Below are positions 16,400 through 25,920 of a stretch of 47,969 bases of DNA, piece by piece (position 1 is the stretch's first letter; every line of letters begins with the position of its first letter). A model generated the notes under the pieces. It was not told the origin of the DNA. It was given only the letters and a program-made list of their open reading frames with translations, and made no database searches. Source of the DNA: Janibacter corallicola NBRC 107790 (GTDB lineage Bacteria; Actinomycetota; Actinomycetes; Actinomycetales; Dermatophilaceae). The position numbers were made by a program, and so were the translations under genes. The DNA lies in NCBI RefSeq assembly GCF_001570965.1, contig NZ_BCSR01000021.1, forward strand, positions 1 through 47,969. The letters run 5' to 3'.

Positions 16400-17905
16400 A
16401 TGCCATCACTCAGGGAAATTCAATCTTTCGGTGGGAGTGCTGCCGAGGACGATGATATTGATCGATTTTTCGTCCGGACTCCAGCTTTTGAGGCACTTCG
16501 CTCCGGTGAGCGACAAGTAGTAGTCGGTCGCAAGGGCTCCGGAAAAACTGCTCTCTACATGGCTCTCGCAAATGAGGCCCGACGCACGAATGGCGACTTG
16601 GCGGCGTCGCTTTCGTTCGCTCAGTACCCATGGTCGGCCCATTACAAGTATGCCTCGACAGACGTCACCGAGGCTGAGCGGTTTGTCGAGTCGTGGAAAT
16701 TTCTGATTCTTGTGACTGCGCTCTCTGAAATTCTAGAATCGGGAAGCGTCGACCTCCCTCATTTCGTAAATCGAGCTCTTGGTGAAGTTGCCAAATTCTT
16801 GAGAGACAACTATGGCTCGACGAGATTGGACTTTAAGAAGGTATTTCCGGGCGCTGGTCTCTCCTTGGATGCAGTCAACGTAAGTCCCCAGTTCGCTGGT
16901 TCGGGTCTTGGTGGAGTCTCTGGTAAGCGGTCGAGTCAGTCTGCTGCCCTCGGAGAAACACTTTCACGTCTCAATGAGTGGCTTGAATTGAAGTTGGGGT
17001 CTGTTGGTGGCGAGGTGCCAACAACGTACGTCCTCTTTGATGAGCTCGATCTTGGGTTCTCGCCTGACGATAAAAACTACGTAAGCCGCATAATTGGGCT
17101 TCTGATTGCCGTCAGGAGGTTTGCGAGCTGGGCAAAAAGGAGTGGCGTTCCCGTGCGACCCATCGTATTCCTGCGGTCAGATATATTTGATATTCTTAAG
17201 TTTGGCGACAAGAATAAGATTCGCAATGCAAATCGAGTCGAGCTGATGTGGAACGACGACTTGAATTATAACGACGCCAGTCTCAAGGAGTTGATGGACT
17301 GGCGGATAAAGGAGTCGCTGGGGCTTGATTATGAGGAAGGGGCTTGGGAGGAAGCGTTCGAGGATAGGCTAACGCGCGGAACCCAGCACAAATTTCACCA
17401 CATCACATTTCGGACCTTCCTGCGTCCGCGAGACGTGATCCAGTTCTGCAATTTCGCACTGGCCGAGGCGAAGGATCGCGCCGAACGCGAAGGGGGTGAA
17501 GGGGAACTGAAGATCACGAATGATGACATCAAGGCGGCTAGGGGTTCCTACTCTGAATACTTTCAACTGGAGTTGGATGATGAGCTTGGCGAGGCGGAGC
17601 CGAAGTGGGAGGAGGGCCTGGAGGTCCTCAAGGCCATCGGGGCGGCGAGTTTCACGCGGAAGGACTTTGACGCCGCCTATCAGCGAATTGCGTCACGGAC
17701 CCGTCTTCCTTGGGGTGGCCCCGAGGAGTTGCTCGGTTTCTTCTATGACTTCTCTGTCGTCGGCTTCGAGAAAACCAGAAGTAGTGGATCGGGGAGGAGT
17801 CATCACTTTCGCTATCAAGGCGAGTCAGTCAAGCTTGTACCCGATGCGCGGTCATTTCTGGTGCATCGCGGGCTTAAGGAGTCGCTTGATATTAGCGAAA
17901 CTTGA
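16400..17905 (+). CDS. P-loop ATPase, Sll1717-like, on a lower-GC insert
   Basis: A 501-residue P-loop NTPase. Walker A is VGRKGSGKTALY (42-53), Walker B is TYVLFDELDLGF (209-220), and FLRSDIFDIL (257-266) looks like a sensor arginine region. The N-terminus FGGSAAEDDDIDRFFVRTPAFEAL with GRKGSGK matches what I remember of the Sll1717-type ATPase family; its function is not established, and a role in phage defence is possible but unproven. The C-terminal 200 residues lack a recognised domain. Base composition is far more AT-rich than its neighbours (frequent AAT, ATT, GAA codons), a sign of transfer. The ATG follows TTGGAGG. It is the only gene between two copies of a duplicated junction. Confidence 0.75.
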   Translation: MPSLREIQSFGGSAAEDDDIDRFFVRTPAFEALRSGERQVVVGRKGSGKTALYMALANEARRTNGDLAASLSFAQYPWSAHYKYASTDVTEAERFVESWKFLILVTALSEILESGSVDLPHFVNRALGEVAKFLRDNYGSTRLDFKKVFPGAGLSLDAVNVSPQFAGSGLGGVSGKRSSQSAALGETLSRLNEWLELKLGSVGGEVPTTYVLFDELDLGFSPDDKNYVSRIIGLLIAVRRFASWAKRSGVPVRPIVFLRSDIFDILKFGDKNKIRNANRVELMWNDDLNYNDASLKELMDWRIKESLGLDYEEGAWEEAFEDRLTRGTQHKFHHITFRTFLRPRDVIQFCNFALAEAKDRAEREGGEGELKITNDDIKAARGSYSEYFQLELDDELGEAEPKWEEGLEVLKAIGAASFTRKDFDAAYQRIASRTRLPWGGPEELLGFFYDFSVVGFEKTRSSGSGRSHHFRYQGESVKLVPDARSFLVHRGLKESLDISET

Positions 17906-17928
17906 CGGAGCGTTAAACCTAGGCTCCG
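17906..17928. terminator. Possible weak terminator after the P-loop ATPase gene
   Basis: CGGAGC (17906-17911) and GCTCCG (17923-17928) form a 6-base stem around an 11-base AT-rich loop, directly after the ATPase stop codon. It is short and has no T-run, so it is a weak candidate. The remaining 90 bases to 18019 show no gene. Confidence 0.35.
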
Positions 17929-18019
17929 AAACATGGGCTGGCATTGCTGTGTGAGGGGCTAGCCAAGGCTCTTGCCCAACTGGCGCGGGAGACACACCCG
18001 CATTGGTTTGGAGGGCGCC

Positions 18020-18106
18020 ATGGGCCTTTCGACAAGCTGCTCGGCGCAGCAGCGAGCTGAAGGACAGGGCCGACACGTTCGGTGAGGAGGGAAGCATCGG
18101 CAACTG
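18020..18106 (+). pseudogene. Frameshifted second copy of the small MT0933-like gene
   Basis: ATGGGC followed by a close match to the 5' end of the gene at 15762 (GACAAG-TGCTCGG, GAGCTGAAG, then a Lys/Gly-coding stretch). Single-base losses relative to the intact gene (in the TTTCTCGAC and CTCGGGCGC regions) break the frame, and the central and 3' parts are missing. A GAGGAGGG-ending remnant closes at a TGA near 18104. It faces pyc in the same arrangement as the intact gene faces the pyc fragment at 16111. Confidence 0.75.
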
Positions 18107-18145
18107 AGGGGCGTACCTGGGTGCACCAGCGCGAAGGCGATGGGC

Positions 18146-21100
18146 TCATTCCACGACGACCAGGAGGTCGCCCCCTTCGACCTGTTGCTGGCTGTTGATG
18201 GCGGTGCGCGAGACCATCCCCGCGGTGGCGGTGGTGATGCCGGCCTCCATCTTCATCGCCTCGATGGTGGCGACGGTGTCGCCCGACTCGACCCGGTCGC
18301 CCTCGTCCACCTGCAGGCTGACCACCCCGGCGAAGGGGGCCGCGACGTGCCCCTGCCGGGCGGGGTCGGCCTTCTCGGCGGCGACGACCTCGGAGGCGAC
18401 CGAGCGGTCGCGCACCCGCAGTGGCCGCAGCTGGCCGTTGACCGTGCCCATGACGGTGCGCATGCCCTGCTCGTCCGGCTCGCTGATCGAGGTCAGGCCG
18501 AAGGTGAGGACCTTGCCCGGCTCGATCTCGACCTCCCACTCGGTGCCCTGCTCCAGCCCGTGCAGGAAGGGGATCGTGCTGAGCACCGAGGTGTCGCCGT
18601 ACTCGGCCCGCGCTGCCTCGAAGTCGCTCGTCGGGCCGGGGAAGAGCAGCCGGTTCAGCGTGGGGCGAGGGTCCTCGCGCAGCGCCGCCTCGTCCTGCGC
18701 GGACAGGTCGCCGGAGGGCGGGCGCACGGTCCGACCCTCGAGCGCGCGGCTGCGGAAGGGTTCCGGCCAGCCGCCCGGAGGGTCGCCGAGGTCGCCGGCG
18801 AGGAAGCCGATCACCGAGTCGGGGATGTCGTAGGCCGTGGGATCGGCCTCGAAGTCGGCCGGGTCCGCGTCGGCACCGACGAGGGCCAGCGCGAGGTCCC
18901 CGACGACCTTGCTGCTCGGGGTCACCTTGACGATGTTGCCGAGCATCTGGTTGGCCGCGGCGTACATGTCCTCGATCTGCTCGAAGCGGTCCCCGAGGCC
19001 GAGCGCCGTGGCCTGGGTGCGCAGGTTCGACAGCTGCCCACCGGGGATCTCGTGCCGGTAGACCCGGCCGGTCGGTGAGTCCAGCCCCGATTCGAAGGGG
19101 GCGTACAGCGTGCGCACCGCCTCCCAGTAGGGCTCCAGCGCGAAGACATTGCGGATGTCCAGTCCCGTGGTGCGCTCGCTGCCGTCGGTCGCGGCGACGA
19201 GCGCGGAGAGCGAGGGCTGGGAGGTGGTCCCGGCCATCGTGGCGCTGGCCGCGTCGACGGCGTCCACGCCCGCGTTGATCGCGGCGAGCAGCGTCCCGAT
19301 CTGCCCGCCGGCGGTGTCGTGGGTGTGCAGGTGCACCGGCAGGTCGAAGCGGCTGCGCAGGGCCTGCACGAGCGTCGCGGCCGCGGGAGCCCGCAGCAGC
19401 CCGGCCATGTCCTTGATGGCGAGCACGTGCGCGCCGGTGTCGACGATCTGCTCGGCGAGGCGCAGGTAGTAGTCGAGGGTGTAGATCGTCTCGTCCGGGT
19501 CGAGCAGGTCGCCGGTGTAGCAGAGCGCGACCTCGGCGACGGCGGTGTCGGTCGCGAGCACCGACTCGACGGCCGGACGCATCTGCTCCACGTCGTTGAG
19601 CGCGTCGAAGATCCGGAAGATCGAGAGGCCGCTGCGCGCCGCCTCGCCGACGAAGGCGTCGGTGACCGTCGTCGGGTAGGGCGTGTAGCCGACGGTGTTG
19701 CGCCCGCGCAGCAGCATCTGGAGGGCGACATTGGGCATCGCCTCGTGCAAGGCCGCGAGGCGCTCCCACGGGTCCTCCTGGAGGAACCGGAGCGCGACGT
19801 CGTACGTGGCCCCGCCCCAGGCCTCCACCGAGAGCAGCTGCGGGGTGAGCCGGGCGACGTGCTCGGCGGGGTGGACCAGGTCCCTCGTGCGCACCCGCGT
19901 CGCGAGCAGCGACTGGTGGGCGTCGCGGAAGGTCGTCTCCGTCACGGGCACGTCGGTGCGCTCCCGCAGGTCCTTGGCGAAGCCGGCCGGTCCCAGGCGA
20001 CGCAGCCGGTCGGCGCTCCCTTCGGGCAGCTCGCCGTCCGGGAGCTCGGGCAGCTTCTCGCGCGGTCGGATGTCGGTGGTGCGCGGGCCGTTCGGCTGGT
20101 TGACGGTGACGTCGGCGAGGTAGGTCAGCAGCCGCGTCGCGCGGTCCTTGCCGCTCGGCGCCTCGAGCAGCTGCGGCCGCTCGTCGATGAAGCTCGTGCT
20201 CACCCCGCCGGCCCGGAAGTCGGGGTCGGTGAGCACCGCCTCGAGGAAGGGCAGGTTGGTGGCCACGCCCCGCACCCGGAACTCGGCGAGCGCACGCCGC
20301 GCGCGCCGCACCGCGAGCGGGAAGGTGCGCGCCCGGCAGGTGAGCTTGACGAGCATCGAGTCGAAGTGCGCGCTGACGTCGGCCCCGACGAAGGTGGTGC
20401 CGCCGTCCAACCGCACCCCGGTGCCGCCGGCGGAGCGGTAGGCCGAGATCGTCCCGGAGTCGGGACGGAAGCCGTTGGCCGGGTCCTCGGTCGTGATCCG
20501 GCACTGCAGCGCGAAACCGCGGGTGACGATGTCCTCCTGGCTGATCCCCAGCTCGGCGAAGCTGGCGCCGGCGGCGATCCGCATCTGGGTCACGACGAGG
20601 TCGAACTCGGTGACCTCCTCGGTCACGGTGTGCTCGACCTGGATCCGCGGGTTCATCTCGATGAAGACGTAGCGGCCGTCCTCGCCGAGGAGGAACTCCA
20701 CCGTGCCGGCGTTGACGTAACCGATGGACTTCACGAAGCGCACCGCGTCCGCGCACATCGCCTCCCGCAGCTGCGGGTCCAGCCCCGGCGCAGGAGCGAT
20801 CTCGACGACCTTCTGGTGGCGGCGCTGCACCGAGCAGTCACGCTCGTAGAGGTGGATCGCCTCGCCGGTCGCGTCCGCGACGACCTGCACCTCGATGTGC
20901 CGGGGGCGTACCACGGCCTCCTCGAGGTAGAGCGTCGCGTCACCGAAGGCCGCGTCCGCCTCGCGCTGGGCGGCCTCGAGGGCCTCGCGCAGGTCCTCGG
21001 CCCGCTCGACACGACGCATGCCCCGGCCGCCACCGCCGCTCACCGCCTTGACGAAGACGGGGAAGCCGATCTCCGCCGCGGCCGCCTCCAGCTCGTCCAG

Positions 21101-21520
21101 GTCCTCGGTCGGCTCGGCGCCCGCGAGCGTCGGCAACCCCGCATCCCGCGCCGCCGCGATGGCCCGGGCCTTGTTGCCGGTCAGCTCCAGCACCTCGGTG
21201 GGCGGGCCGATGAAGGTGATCCCGTGCCGGGCGCACTCCTCGGCCAGCAGCGGGTTCTCCGAGAGGAAGCCATAGCCGGGGTAGATCGCGTCCGCGCCGC
21301 ACTCGACCGCGACCCGCACGATCGCCTCGTGGTCCAGGTAGGCCCGGACGGGGTGGCCCTCCTCACCGATCTGGTAGGCCTCATCGGCCTTCATCCGGTG
21401 CTCGGACATCCGGTCCTCGACCGGGTAGACGGCCACGGTGGTGGCATCGAGCTCGGTCGCGGCACGGAACGCGCGCACCGCGATCTCGCCACGGTTGGCC
21501 ACGAGGATCTTCTCGAACAT
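18146..21520 (-). CDS. pyc: Pyruvate carboxylase
   Basis: A 1124-residue biotin enzyme making oxaloacetate from pyruvate, bicarbonate and ATP, the main anaplerotic step in many actinobacteria. Domain order: biotin carboxylase (about 1-450, beginning MFEKILVANRGEIAVRAFRA, with the Gly-rich SGGGGRGM ATP loop), pyruvate carboxyltransferase (about 520-800, including TTFRDAHQSLLATRVR and the metal-binding HLHTHDTAGG), and a C-terminal biotinyl domain with Lys1090 in EAMKM. Length is normal. The ATG at 21520 follows GGAAGGGACCC. Divergent from dgt. The last 158 bases are duplicated as a dead fragment at 16111-16268. Confidence 0.96.
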   Translation of the reverse strand: MFEKILVANRGEIAVRAFRAATELDATTVAVYPVEDRMSEHRMKADEAYQIGEEGHPVRAYLDHEAIVRVAVECGADAIYPGYGFLSENPLLAEECARHGITFIGPPTEVLELTGNKARAIAAARDAGLPTLAGAEPTEDLDELEAAAAEIGFPVFVKAVSGGGGRGMRRVERAEDLREALEAAQREADAAFGDATLYLEEAVVRPRHIEVQVVADATGEAIHLYERDCSVQRRHQKVVEIAPAPGLDPQLREAMCADAVRFVKSIGYVNAGTVEFLLGEDGRYVFIEMNPRIQVEHTVTEEVTEFDLVVTQMRIAAGASFAELGISQEDIVTRGFALQCRITTEDPANGFRPDSGTISAYRSAGGTGVRLDGGTTFVGADVSAHFDSMLVKLTCRARTFPLAVRRARRALAEFRVRGVATNLPFLEAVLTDPDFRAGGVSTSFIDERPQLLEAPSGKDRATRLLTYLADVTVNQPNGPRTTDIRPREKLPELPDGELPEGSADRLRRLGPAGFAKDLRERTDVPVTETTFRDAHQSLLATRVRTRDLVHPAEHVARLTPQLLSVEAWGGATYDVALRFLQEDPWERLAALHEAMPNVALQMLLRGRNTVGYTPYPTTVTDAFVGEAARSGLSIFRIFDALNDVEQMRPAVESVLATDTAVAEVALCYTGDLLDPDETIYTLDYYLRLAEQIVDTGAHVLAIKDMAGLLRAPAAATLVQALRSRFDLPVHLHTHDTAGGQIGTLLAAINAGVDAVDAASATMAGTTSQPSLSALVAATDGSERTTGLDIRNVFALEPYWEAVRTLYAPFESGLDSPTGRVYRHEIPGGQLSNLRTQATALGLGDRFEQIEDMYAAANQMLGNIVKVTPSSKVVGDLALALVGADADPADFEADPTAYDIPDSVIGFLAGDLGDPPGGWPEPFRSRALEGRTVRPPSGDLSAQDEAALREDPRPTLNRLLFPGPTSDFEAARAEYGDTSVLSTIPFLHGLEQGTEWEVEIEPGKVLTFGLTSISEPDEQGMRTVMGTVNGQLRPLRVRDRSVASEVVAAEKADPARQGHVAAPFAGVVSLQVDEGDRVESGDTVATIEAMKMEAGITTATAGMVSRTAINSQQQVEGGDLLVVVE

Positions 21521-21649
21521 GGGTCCCTTCCCGGTCATGACGAACCCGGCCAGTATGGCGCTCACCACAGGGCGGACACCGTACGTACCGCCATGCGGAT
21601 CACTGCGGCGGCGGGAGGCGAAGGGGGCCCGCCCCGTAGGCTCCTCGAC

Positions 21650-22909
21650 GTGAGCAACGTCAGCGACCGGGAGCGCTGGGTCTCGGAGGACCCGGTGCAC
21701 AAGCGTGCCGACCGGGACGACTTCGCCCGCGACCGCGGGCGGCTCATCCACTCCGCTGCCCTGCGTCGCCTCTCGGCCAAGACCCAGGTCCTCGGGCCGA
21801 TGAGCAACGACTTCGTGCGCAACCGGCTCACCCACAGCCTCGAGGTCGCCCAGATCGGCCGGGAGTTCGGCGGTGCGCTCGGCTGCGAGGCGGACGTCGT
21901 GGAGGTGGCCTGCCTCGCGCACGACCTGGGGCATCCCCCCTTCGGGCACAACGGCGAGGGTGCCCTCGACGAGGTGGCGGCCGACATCGGCGGTTTCGAG
22001 GGCAATGCCCAGACGCTGCGCATCCTCACCCGCCTGGAGCCCAAGCGGGTCCACCCCGGCGGACGCCCCGCCGGGCTCAACCTCACCCGGGCCAGCCTCG
22101 ATGCCACGACCAAGTACCCGTGGCGACGGGGGATGGGCCCCGAGCCGACGCGCAAGTTCGGGGTCTACGAGGAGGACCTGGACGCCTTCGCGTGGATCCG
22201 CGAAGGGAGTCCCGCCCCCTTCGTCCGGTGTCTCGAGTCCGATGTCATGGACTGGTCCGACGACGTGGCCTACAGCGTCCACGACGTCGAGGACGCCGTC
22301 GCCTCCCACCGCCTGGACCTGCGCCAGCTGCGCGACCCCGCCGAGGTGGCGGCCGTCGTGACGCGGGCGGCGGACTTCGCCCCCGACCTCGGGGGCGGGG
22401 CCCTTGCGGCCGGGCTGGAGCGGCTGCTGGCCACCGGCGCCGTGCCCGACTCCCACGACGGGTCACGGGCCTCGCTGGCCGCGCTGAAGGACATGACCTC
22501 CCGGCTCATCGGCCGCTTCGTGCACGCGGCCGAGACCGCCACCCGTCAGGTGCACGGCGAAGGGCCGCTGGGTCGCTACGACGCCCGCCTCGTCGTGCCC
22601 GAGGACTCCCGGGCCGAGGTCGCGGTGCTCAAGGCGGTCGCGGCCCACTTCGTGATGTTCTCGGGGGAGCGCGACGAGGAGTACACCTTCCAGCGCCGGG
22701 TGGTCGGCGACCTGGCGGCGTGGTTCCGGGAGGATCCGGAGTCGCGCCTCGACCCGGACCTGCGCCTCGACCTGGCCGCCGCGCAGGACACGGACTCCCG
22801 CCTGCGCGTGGTCATCGACCAGGTCGCCTCCCTCACCGACGTGCGCGCCCTCGAGCTGCACGGGCAGGTCGTCACTCCCGGGGCCCGATCGGCACCACCG
22901 TCTTCTTGA
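21650..22909 (+). CDS. dgt: Deoxyguanosinetriphosphate triphosphohydrolase (HD domain)
   Basis: A 419-residue HD-domain dNTPase that hydrolyses dGTP, and likely other dNTPs, to the nucleoside and triphosphate. The metal site is visible as RLTHSLEVAQIGRE (His62) and CLAHDLGHPPFGHNGEGAL (His91, Asp92), followed by SLDATTKYPW and, later, DWSDDVAYSVHDVED with the remaining acidic ligands. GTG at 21650 is preferred as it gives the family N-terminus (RERWVSED); an ATG at 21593 would add 19 residues. Divergent from pyc with about 130 bases between. The 3' end overlaps the convergent acetate-permease gene by 38 bases. Confidence 0.93.
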   Translation: MSNVSDRERWVSEDPVHKRADRDDFARDRGRLIHSAALRRLSAKTQVLGPMSNDFVRNRLTHSLEVAQIGREFGGALGCEADVVEVACLAHDLGHPPFGHNGEGALDEVAADIGGFEGNAQTLRILTRLEPKRVHPGGRPAGLNLTRASLDATTKYPWRRGMGPEPTRKFGVYEEDLDAFAWIREGSPAPFVRCLESDVMDWSDDVAYSVHDVEDAVASHRLDLRQLRDPAEVAAVVTRAADFAPDLGGGALAAGLERLLATGAVPDSHDGSRASLAALKDMTSRLIGRFVHAAETATRQVHGEGPLGRYDARLVVPEDSRAEVAVLKAVAAHFVMFSGERDEEYTFQRRVVGDLAAWFREDPESRLDPDLRLDLAAAQDTDSRLRVVIDQVASLTDVRALELHGQVVTPGARSAPPSS

Positions 22910-23528
22910 AGGTCGCATTCGTCACGACCGCGAAGGAGCCGTACCAGGCGGCCAGCGCGGTGAGGATGCCGAGGTACCCACCGGCCTTGGTGAGGCCGTC
23001 ACTCGTGGCGAGCTCACCCCAGCCGAGGAGGATGTAGGTGATCGTCAGCAGGACGAAGACCGTGAGCACCGCCGTGTTGGTCCGGGTGGCCGCGACCGTC
23101 ATGTAGAGCGTGAAGACACCCCAGGCGAGCAGGTAGACCCCGAGGCCCTGGTTGACGTCCGCCCCGGCCCCGCTGAGGTCGGTGTGGCCGGTGAGGTACC
23201 AGAACGAGAGCCAGAAGCCGCCGTAGGAGCTGAACGCCGTCGCCCCGAAGGTGTTGCCCCGAGCGAACTCCCACAGCCCGGCACAGAGCTGGGCGAGGCC
23301 GCCGTAGGCGAAGGCGAGACCGAAGACGACCGGTTCGACGGTGCTGGGGATCCAGCCGGCGTTGACGATGCTCAGCACCATCGTGGTCAGGGCGAAGCCG
23401 GCCAGCCCGAGGGCTGCCGGGTCGGCGATGGAGGCTCCCGGTGCGGGCTTCTCGTGGACCCCGGGGTCCGGCCGGTCCGGGGGCTGCTGGTGCTGCGTCG
23501 TCTGGTGTGGGTGCGTTGCTTGCGACAT
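22872..23528 (-). CDS. satP: Acetate uptake transporter (GPR1/FUN34/YaaH family)
   Basis: A 218-residue, six-helix permease of the YaaH/SatP acetate-succinate family. After a His/Gln/Pro-rich 33-residue tail comes the family signature DPAALGLAGFALTTMVLS (about 37-54), with further helices to about residue 205. It imports acetate, which fits the acs gene directly upstream on the same strand. The ATG at 23528 follows AGGAGAAG. A 9-base-stem hairpin lies 19 bases upstream in the leader. The 213-base gap from acs suggests its own promoter or a processed leader. The gene ends inside the dgt 3' end (38 bases, convergent). The symbol follows the family rather than proven orthology. Confidence 0.88.
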   Translation of the reverse strand: MSQATHPHQTTQHQQPPDRPDPGVHEKPAPGASIADPAALGLAGFALTTMVLSIVNAGWIPSTVEPVVFGLAFAYGGLAQLCAGLWEFARGNTFGATAFSSYGGFWLSFWYLTGHTDLSGAGADVNQGLGVYLLAWGVFTLYMTVAATRTNTAVLTVFVLLTITYILLGWGELATSDGLTKAGGYLGILTALAAWYGSFAVVTNATFKKTVVPIGPRE

Positions 23529-23546
23529 GTCTTCTCCTGGTGTCGC

Positions 23547-23570
23547 GCGCCGCGATTCCGCTCGCGGCGC
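23547..23570. promoter_or_regulatory. Hairpin in the leader of the acetate transporter gene
   Basis: GCGCCGCGA (23547-23555) and TCGCGGCGC (23562-23570) form a perfect 9-base stem around TTCCGC, ending about 19 bases from the transporter start on the minus strand. It could terminate acs read-through or control translation. The rest of the 213-base gap (23571-23741) shows no gene. Confidence 0.5.
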
Positions 23571-23741
23571 CACGGGGTGTGGTCGCGAGCTCCACTCGGA
23601 CACGTTGGGGGAGAGCCTGGGCGGTCGGGCACGTCCGGAGCCCGCCACCCGGTGTAGCCGGAACGTCATCTGGGTGCGGCTCGTAGGGGGGTCTGCAGGG
23701 CGATCACCTCCTCCCCGGCCGGTCGGTGGTGCGGGCCGTGA

Positions 23742-25691
<1,950 letters not shown>

Positions 25692-25920
25692 TGCTTCCTC
25701 CTTGTGTCCTCAGGCCGAGGGAGTCGGCCCTGCCGCGCAGGAAGCGTGGTCGGGGCCGTCGATCCTGGTCCACGTCGTGGACTCACGTGTGTGACCCACG
25801 CAACTCACATTAGGCCTCTCGGCGGCGATGGGCCAGCCCCTGGGGACGGACGGCTCGGGCGGGGGAAGAGCGGCCCTAGACTGGCTGGTCACGGGTGTCG
25901 ATGAGGGAGCGAGGTGCCAG
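25692..25920. promoter_or_regulatory. Divergent acs/dnaG promoter region
   Basis: No gene is seen in these 229 bases. On the minus strand TAATGT (25808-25813) is a plausible minus-10 for acs, with TCAC-ACAC-GTGA (about 25781-25792) downstream of it. On the plus strand TAGACT near 25875-25880 is a plausible minus-10 for dnaG. The regulator of acs cannot be named from this. Confidence 0.4.

Noticed and set aside
19319-22909. A 1196-residue plus-strand frame
   Set aside because: Its first two thirds are the antisense of pyc; only the part from 21650 is a real gene (dgt).
25755-25815. A GlxR/CRP-type site upstream of acs (TGTGA and TCACA halves)
   Set aside because: The halves are 10 bases apart instead of 6, so it does not match the consensus.
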